The notes under the pieces are model-generated. The model saw only the letters and a list, made by a program, of their open reading frames with translations, ran no database searches and had not been told where the DNA came from. A program made the translations under genes and the position numbers. Source: Telopea speciosissima (Eukaryota > Streptophyta > Magnoliopsida > Proteales > Proteaceae). Taken from it: 64,000 nt of DNA. Of the stretch, positions 55,910-64,000 are shown piece by piece. The stretch lies in NCBI RefSeq assembly GCF_018873765.1, contig NC_057925.1, forward strand, positions 4,723,568 through 4,787,567. Direction: 5' to 3'. Position 1 is the first letter of the stretch. The number at the start of each line of letters is the position of its first letter.

Positions 55910-58514
55910 TGTGAAACTAACCTCTAGAGCAGGTCTAATTCAAACTTGTGTAATGCCAGGAGAAAACTCACACATACCCTTTGCATGCGAAGGGCTTGGG
56001 ACAGAGCACATAAATAATCTGTTTACTTCAGATTCCGATCAATAGGTACAAATCCTCTCCAGTTATCAAAGCCAAATTTCTTTTTTTTTTTTTCTCAATC
56101 TGAACTGACCGATTGTTTTTATTGAACTGCCACTATAGACTAGTCATGCCGGCTCGATACCTAGCCTTAACCCGCGGTCCCCATATGTTCTAATTTTATT
56201 AAAGAACCCCATATCGCATGTCAGTACAATCCATAGCAAGTAATTTCTTTCCAATCTATCCTTTGCAACCCAATCCAATATGGTTGTGGGACTGTCACCT
56301 TATTTAATAATATTTTATTTCACGGGACCCACACACCCTGCTATTTTTCAATTACCATCATATCATTTCGATCAGAATATTGTCTACATTTCGTATTATT
56401 TAACAGAGTCGTGTCTGTGGGCCCCACATAAGCCTATCGGCCATTTAATTAATTTTAATCTCTTAGGGCCAACCAAACATAACCCAATATGCTATAGAGC
56501 CTAATTCTATTTGGGCCAGCCAAACAGGTCCTCATGGCTCAAGCTTATAAATAGAAACTCATTCTCTTTTAGCCCTTAACCAAATTTGCCTTAAGAGCTA
56601 TGTTATATAAGCAAATACATTGCTTTGAGAATCCATTTTCTCAAAGCTTAGGCTGGAATCGGTTGTGGGAAGAAGAAGAAGAACTTAGGAGAGATTGCTT
56701 GGAGACCCCCCTTTGATTGAGTGCATGTTGTTAGATCTTCTTCCGTACTAGTTTGATCATCAATATGTAAGCTCTAAACACTTCAATGGTTTCTTTTCTA
56801 TTCTTGATTATCCTCTAAGTTCTAATTTGTTGTTCTTGAGTTGCTACAACTCAATCTTACAAAGTTCCCTTCAATTCTTTGAAATTCCTTCTTTTATTTG
56901 TAATTCCTTGTATGATTCTTTGATCATACATGCTTTTGGTTCAAATTGAACCTAAGTCCATGTTCACCATCTCCCCTAACCTCTCTGGACCCTTAGAATT
57001 GAATTTGGGGACCAATCCAGCCAAAATCTGAAAAATCTGGGTTTTGTTAAGGACCCGAATCTTCAAGGGCAGAGGTCCGGCTCTGGCTGGGCTTGAAGAT
57101 TCAGCCCTCTGCTGAGTCCGGATTTTGGCCCAGTTTAGGCTAGGTTTGGGTTTAGACCTTATGCAACCTTTCCTCACTTACCGTAATACATGTTTAGGGC
57201 CTCTCTTTGATCTTGGTTCTTCCTTTTAAAGTTGGAGAACTCCTTTTTGTTTGACATCAATCTAAACCTAAGGTGAGTGGGGTTTGGTTGTATGTTGTGT
57301 ATTTCCCTTATGTTGATATGTATACTGGTATAATTCTTGTATGAATCTTGGGCAGTACTTATCTTCTGGTTTCTTATCTTGATTATGTAACCATGATGGC
57401 TCTAGTTCCTATATATGTTTAATTAGCATTGTGAAGCGCGCATTATGTATATGTCTATGATTGTTGAAAATACATGTTGTTGAATATTGATTTCGTGGAT
57501 TATCTCTATGAGGATGATTTATTGTGAATAATTGATATGATTGGTTATTGCATAAGAAATGCTTGTGAGACCCTGTGTCTTTGAGTGGATGTGTATATGG
57601 AACATGGTGTACTATTGAATACAGCATGTCATCATCTAGAATACATAGTTAGATTGAAAAACCCAAGCTACAACCCTTACCAGCAGGGGTTTAGGTGCTA
57701 GATAATCAAGCACTAGATGGTTGGAGTAAGGGATATACCAGGATCGGGTGTGCTGATTATCGAGGTCTGCTCGAAGATTTGGTACCGGATGCCAAGCGTG
57801 GAGGTGGGCTTCTTTCGGTGTTGGTTGAAGGGACATAGCGGCAATAAAAAGAAGTGACCCAAGATGCTTCCCGATATCAGTATAGTAGCTTGAACTTAGT
57901 GACTTGGTATGCTTCCTAGGTGATTAAGTTAAAGGTGGGATGTTACATGCATCATGTGATTGATATTTATACTTAACAATATATGCTTCATGCATCATTT
58001 GAATGCTTTATGTTTCCCTTCTCATTGGGCTGAGTAGGGCTCACACTCATGGAAAACCTCTTTTTAGATGTTTGTGCAGATGATGAACAACTTGTTTATG
58101 AGTACGAGGATGATGGTGGTGATGGACTTCACAGAGCAAGAGCCCGAGGAACATGATGGGTCTTGCAATTGTGACCTATGTGACTTCTCATAAGCGGGCC
58201 TGATGGTTTAGATCGTTTATTTTGTTATTACTCTTTTTGTGTACGTACTACTTTAGATATGTAAATATTTGTCTTTTGGATAACTGTAAATATGGGAATT
58301 TGGGATTATCAACAAACACTTTATATATATAAGTTACTGCTCAGTCTTTATCAGATTTCTTATATTTATATTTATAGTTCTTATAATCTTCTACTACTTT
58401 ATTTCTCTATGGCTTGTGCTTGAATAAGAGTGCTGCATTATGATCTTGGTGGTCTTGGATGCGAGATTGTATCAATTCATACTACACCTAGGTTGCTCAA
58501 AACGGGGTGTAACA
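55910..58514. mobile_element. long solo LTR, probably Gypsy type, empty site in unit A
   Basis: Starts TGTGAAACTAAC and ends GGGGTGTAACA. Flanking 5-mers are AATAC (55905-55909) and AATAG (58515-58519); the empty site with AATAC is at 46604-46608 in unit A. No second LTR or polyprotein was found inside, so it reads as a 2.6-kb solo LTR. It is younger than the duplication. The clade (Tekay/Del-like by length) is a guess. Confidence 0.75.
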
Positions 58515-59750
58515 AATAGGCTCTTCGAAGAACACCGAGAAAGGGAGCATAACCTCACAATGTACTTCCAAATTTAGAAGGTGAAAGGACATTAACAAAA
58601 CGGTGATCTTTGCCTTCCAAACCTGCCCAACAAAAACCATAAAAAAGGATCTCCTACGCAACTTATCTTTGGTAGGAATACCTTGCATCAAACAACTGCA
58701 AGTTATGAACAAGTACCTACTTTGCTTCTACTAAATTATCTAAATCATACCAACCGTCCCTAGAAGCTCTTCAATGACATACACCCATCTTCTCTTCTTC
58801 ATCCATCTTCTAAATAAGAACCAAATATTAAAGGGTTAAATTTCCCTCCACCCATGATGAATGGGATCCCATTCATCAAGGAGCAGGAGGATAATTTGGA
58901 ACATACCAAAATCTAGGAGGGGTTTGTGAACCCTAAGATGGTTGGTGTCCAATATTAAAACTCCCAAAAAAAATAAAAATGGAATAAGTGTTAGCTGTCT
59001 GATATTGAGTTGAACGAAATTGACTTTTGAGGTGATCGAAGTTACCAACTATTAGTCCAAAGAAAAATGAAAATAAAAGACCTAATAAATTCTTAATTGA
59101 GCAATGGAAGTGCATAGGACTATAGGAGCCTTCAAGGAATGGACCTGCCTTCTATAGTTCTTCTATTCAAGAAGCTGGCTTCCACCAATTTGCATGTGTT
59201 CCCCCTAATTTAATGCCAATCGAGACACACATTACGCATTAGATTCGGTCCACAGACAGCCTACGCTTCAGTCCAACTATAAACCTACCTACCCTCATCA
59301 GAGGAGAAGAGAAAGAAAATGAAAAAAAAAAAAAAAAACTTATTCAATATTATAACCCAGTTGCCGCGTACAAACCCTCATGATTTTCTCCTTATCTTTT
59401 TAGTTTTTTTTAATGACTGTGTTTGTGTGTAGCATTAGTCTATAATTCTCACATGGTTGGGACCATTGGTTTGATACAACATTTTCTATAAATAATTTGG
59501 GGGCAAGAGAATGCTAACTAGTCGTGTAGCCAATGAGAGTGGACACAGAAGTATTGATTTGGATGAGATTTTCGATTTTATTGGGGGCTGAGCGATCTTT
59601 TCGTGTGCTCCTACGTGTGAGCACAGGAACCACATGATTGAGTAGTGTTCTTTTTCCCATAATTCAGTTAGATTGACTAGTTAATAGTTAACATTGATAG
59701 TCTAACATAAGCCATGTAATGATAAATGGCTTATGTAATAATAAATGACA

Positions 59751-60330
59751 TTTTTTTTTTTTTTTGGTGAATGAAAATTTATTAAAGAGCGAAAAATATA
59801 CAAAGCACCGAATGGAGAAATTAATCCCTATACAAGGGGCTACAAAAGCCTCATCTGAAGGCCCTAGGACGAAACAATATGTCTATTCTTGAGATAACCA
59901 ACATCCGAAGCATGAAGACGGTTAATCTTAGTTCTAATCTCAAATTTAACTATAATCCAAATTTGACTATAAGAGAAGGAGTTGGTCCATCTTCTATTGT
60001 TTCTTTCCCAACATAGCTGATACACCGTGACACAGAATGTCATTTTAATTGTAAGATTGCATATGGACTTGCCTTTGAACTCTTGAATATTTTTCACCCT
60101 TCTTAAGCCAAGACCACCTTCTTACATACGAAGACACACATCAGTCCAACCAATGGTGTGAAGAAAGGTGGTGTTGTCACTTTCTTCCTATAAGAAAGCT
60201 ATTCTGAATAAAAGATCCAAGAAACCCATTAACACCGGTCCAGTAGATGTAGGAAGCTTGCATGACAATTCTAACAAATTCCAGCCTCCCTGCAGGGCTG
60301 GAAAAATAAACATGGTCAATGATTTCTGAA
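59751..60330 (-). mobile_element. L1 LINE 3' end in unit B
   Basis: The minus strand encodes MTFCVTVYQLCWERNNRRWT followed by KFEIRTKINRLH, the usual end of the plant L1 reverse-transcriptase protein (zf-RVT tail), then a 3' end and a poly-A tail seen as the T run at 59751-59764. It is older than the duplication, since unit A holds a shortened version. Confidence 0.8.
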
Positions 60331-60487
60331 AGAAAAAAAATAAAATAAAATAAAAAAATGGTAATGATTCATTGTGTTTAGGATAAACAGATTACTCTAG
60401 CTATTATATGTCGATTTCATGATCCGACATCAAATATTTGACTTACTAGTACTGTAATCCATGGTTAAAGGGAGAAAGTTCTATGTT

Positions 60488-60598
60488 TGGGAGTATGGCC
60501 TATGCTAGCACTTCTATGAGTCTATTTCTCTCCTCCCCATTTGAAAAGACACCTCTACCCCCATGTTTTGAGGAGGAGAGTGATAGACACATGGGAGT
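60488..60598. repeat. hairpin MITE, shortened, unit B
   Basis: Same insertion as 48507-48640; the right terminal part (about 20 bp) is missing. Confidence 0.6.
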
Positions 60599-61246
60599 AA
60601 GACAGAAAACTACTTCTCATAGTTAAATTACATAAAATCTCCTATTCAAGCTAGAATATGTTTTTAGTACTAAACAAAGCTAACCCACCTTTCAGATAAT
60701 ACATAACAAAATGTGTCACACATGGGTTGTCGATTGACAAAAAAATGGAGTCTCAGATCCAAACATTAACAAAAACACATTCATGGGTTGTTGATTAAAA
60801 GAATAATTTCTCCACCAATACTCAATGAATTAAGTCTTAGATCTATCCAAATGGTAAAACCAAAACAGCCCTAGATCCAGAGGTTAGTTCTCAAATGACA
60901 TTCCTGATTGGTTCTCTAGGTCTGAACGATTTGATTTGCTTCAGAAAAACTGGGTTTTTTGTTTAAGGGTGATCCCATTATAATAGGTTCCATATGGGCT
61001 GGCACCTTTGTTGCACTACTTTCAGAGACTTGGGAGATATGCTTTGGAGTTGACTCTTAAGGCAGGAACTATTCATACTAGAAGTGGTTAGGGTTTATAT
61101 ATATTAGATAAAGTTATCAGAAAGGTTTAGTTAGTGGGATGAATGACATGAAAAGATGGAATATTATATAAGATCTGCACCAGTTGGGAACTTTCTAATC
61201 AATTAAACAAATGTAACTCTTTGTGTACATTGATTGAAGGGATCAG

Positions 61247-61254
61247 TATATAAA
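61247..61254 (+). promoter_or_regulatory. TATA box of extensin B
   Basis: TATATAAA, 78 bp before the ATG, in the same context as in copy A. Confidence 0.75.
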
Positions 61255-61324
61255 CTAGGGAATGGACTTTCATTCCAAGCCATTCTCAAGCTAGTCTTCT
61301 CTTACTCCTCTTCAGCCTAAGGCC

Positions 61325-63803
61325 ATGGCACCCCCTTGGCCTCGCCTGGTTTATGCTTTGGTAGTTTGCTTGATAGCCACCAATGTTGTAGCAGATGACG
61401 AAAAGCCTCTGAAATCTCTTCCGCATCTACATCATCACAAACATCGACCACCGCCGTATTACTACAAGTCCCCACCACCACCTTCTCCCTCTCCTTATTA
61501 TTACAAGTCACCACCTCCACCATCTCCATCACCGCCTCCGCAATACTATTACAAATCACCACCACCTCCATCTTCATCTCCTCCACCACCTTATTATTAC
61601 AAGTCACCACCTCCACCATCACCATCGCCGCCTCCTCCATACTATTATAACTCACCACCTCCACCCTCCCCATCACCTCCACCTCCATACTATTACAAAT
61701 CACCACCACCACCGTCACCATCGTCTCCTCCTCCATACTTGTATAAGTCACCACCTCCACCATCCCCATCAACTCCCCCTCCCTACTTGTATATGTCTCC
61801 GCCACCACCTTCACCATCGCCTCCTCCTCCATACTTGTATAAGTCACCGCCTCCACCATCTCCATCACCTCCCCCTCCTTACATTTATAAGTCACCACCA
61901 CCACCTTCACCATCGGCACCTCCTCCATACTTGTACAAGTCACCGCCTCCACCATCTCCATCACCTCCCCCTCCATACATATATAAGTCACCACCACCAC
62001 CACCACCTTCACCATCACCTCCTCCTCCATACTTGTACAAGTCACCGCCTCCACCATCTCCATCACCTCCCCCTCCTTACATGTATAAGTCACCACCACC
62101 ACCTTCACCATCACCTCCTCCTCCATACTTATACAAGTCACCGCCTCCACCATCTCCATCACCTCCCCCTCCTTACATGTATAAGTCACCACCACCACCT
62201 TCACCATCTCCACCTCCTCCATACTTGTACAAGTCACCGCCTCCACCATCTCCATCACCTCCCCCTCCTTACATGTATAAGTCACCACCACCATCACCTC
62301 CTCCTCCATACTTATACAAGTCACCGCCTCCACCATCTCCATCACCTCCCCCTCCTTACATGTATAAGTCACCACCACCACCTTCACCATCTCCACCTCC
62401 TCCATACTTGTACAAGTCACCGCCTCCACCATCTCCATCACCTCCCCCTCCTTACATGTATAAGTCACCACCACCACCTTCACCATCACCTCCTCCTCCA
62501 TACTTATACAAGTCACCGCCTCCACCATCTCCATCACCTCCCCCTCCTTACATGTATAAGTCACCACCACCACCTTCACCATCTCCTCCACCTCCTTACA
62601 TGTATAAGTCACCACCACCACCTTCACCATCTCCACCTCCGCCATACTTGTACAAGTCACCGCCTCCACCATCTCCATCACCTCCCCCTCCTTACATGTA
62701 TAAGTCACCACCACCACCTTCACCATCTCCTCCTCCTCCATACTTGTACAAGTCACCGCCCCCACCATCTCCATCACCTCCCCCTCCCTACTTGTATAAG
62801 TCACCACCACCACCTTCACCATCACCACCTCCTCCATATTTATACAAGTCACCGCCTCCACCATCTCCATCACCTCCCCCTCCTTACATGTATAAGTCAC
62901 CACCACCGCCTTCACCATCTCCTCCTCCTCCATATTTGTACAAGTCACCGCCTCCACCATCTCCATCACTTCCCCCTCCTTACATGTATAAGTCACCACC
63001 ACCACCTTCACCATCACCTCCTCCTCCATACATGTATAAGTCACCCCCACCACCTTCACCATCTCCACCTCCTCCATACTTGTATAAGTCACCACCTCCA
63101 CCTTCACCATCACCTCCTCCTCCATACTTGTACAAGTCACCGCCCCCACCATCTCCATCACCTCCCCCTCCTTACATGTATAAGTCACCACCTCCACCTT
63201 CACCATCACCTCCTCCTCCATACTTGTACAAGTCACCACCCCCACCATCTCCATCACCTCCCCCTCCTTACATGTATAAGTCACCACCTCCACCTTCACC
63301 ATCACCTCCTCCTCCATACTTGTACAAGTCACCACCCCCACCATCTCCATCACCTCCCCCTCCTTACATGTATAAGTCACCACCACCACCTTCACCTTCA
63401 CCTCCTCCTCCATACTTGTACAAGTCACCGCCCCCACCATCTCCATCACCTCCCCCCTCCTTACATGTATAAGTCACCACCACCACCTTCACCATCACCG
63501 CCTCCTCCATACTTATACAAGTCACCCCCTCCACCATCTCCATCACCTCCCCCTCCCTACTTGTATAAGTCACCACCACCACCTTCACCATCGCCTCCTC
63601 CTCCATACTTGTATAAGTCACCGCCTCCACCATCTCCATCACCTCCCCCTCCTTACATGTATAAGTCACCCCCACCACCATCACCATCGCCACCTCCTCC
63701 ATCTCCATCACCACCTCCTCCATACTTCTATAAGTCCCCACCTCCTCCCTCACCATATCCTTCATACTATTATAGTTCCCCTCCACCACCCAAAGTTTAC
63801 TAG
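61325..63803 (+). CDS. extensin copy B, frame-shifted near the 3' end
   Basis: Same signal peptide, His-rich stretch and SPPPPSPSPPPPYLYK/YMYK modules as copy A, with a few variants (SPSAPPP, YLYMS, YIYK). The frame from the ATG runs 715 residues to a stop at 63470-63472. The cause is a run of six C at 63452-63457 where other modules have five. In the next frame the modules continue from 63465 to the normal end SYYYSSPPPPKVY at 63803. The product would thus end SPSPPPSLHV, losing the last five to six modules and the C-terminus. It may be a real recent mutation, in which case the shorter protein could still be a usable extensin, or a homopolymer sequencing error. The gene is otherwise intact. 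Confidence 0.9.
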
Positions 63804-64000
63804 ATATTCCATCATTCCAATGTAGTTCATTAAAATTTTTCTATTCATTCCCAATAAATTGTACTTGTAGTTCATTAATTTCTAATTTTCCTCCCTGTTA
63901 TTTCTATTCCCTTCGGTGCAATTCCAAAACAATGAGAATAGTGGAGGTCCCGAAGGGCGCATCAATCAATCGAAACTGAGCTGAACCGAAGCTTGGATTT

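Larger units (their letters stand above)
55788..64000. repeat. tandem segmental duplication, unit B
   Basis: Colinear with unit A (46484-52600), running to the window edge. It is split by a private solo LTR (55910-58514). Confidence 0.9.

Overview
The window is nuclear DNA from a flowering plant. The evidence is GT-AG spliced genes with plant-type products (a PLS-class PPR protein, an RBP45/47-type RNA-binding protein, an LPAT2-type acyltransferase and tandem extensins), a plant nuclear tRNA-Ser(GCU), and plant repeats (Au-type SINEs, RTE and L1 LINEs, hAT and Mutator MITEs, Copia/Gypsy-like LTRs). The species cannot be fixed from the sequence. The sequence between genes and inside introns is AT-rich and crowded with small elements.

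Layout. 1-5.3 kb is a nest of hairpin and hAT-type MITEs, an L1 remnant and an LTR-like fold-back. 5425-7197 is an intronless PPR gene on the plus strand. 8.2-9.4 kb holds a duplicated repeat split by a SINE and then a hAT MITE. 9822-21899 on the minus strand is an eight-exon RBP45/47 gene (448 aa by my splicing); its introns carry SINEs, LTR fossils, an RTE LINE and one GC-AG splice pair. 22-27.9 kb is intergenic and rich in inverted-repeat elements, two of them with clean target-site duplications (TSDs). 28297-41407 on the plus strand is an eleven-exon LPAT2-like gene (387 aa), whose introns hold an LTR-derived inverted repeat, a 1.5-kb RTE LINE with a 13-bp TSD, a Copia remnant and a 44-bp minisatellite. 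43546-43627 on the minus strand is tRNA-Ser(GCU). Between 44.7 and 46.0 kb lie two adjacent exon relics of xanthine dehydrogenase.

From 46.5 kb to the end is a tandem segmental duplication carrying two extensin genes about 11.9 kb apart (49421 and 61325, plus strand). An older, gene-less third copy of the upstream flank lies between them. Each unit has acquired its own insertions, and the partner unit keeps the empty site. The promoters (about 460 bp) are almost identical while the flanks have drifted, which suggests gene conversion. The first extensin is a 950-residue open frame; the second has a one-base frame shift near its 3' end.

The genes do not form a pathway. The PPR protein acts in an organelle, RBP45/47 in nuclear or cytoplasmic mRNA metabolism, LPAT2 in ER glycerolipid synthesis, and the extensins in the cell wall. 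I see no wholly new biological system. The strongest leads are the two-module repeat of the extensins, the promoter homogenisation, the LTR-like fold-back and the XDH relic.
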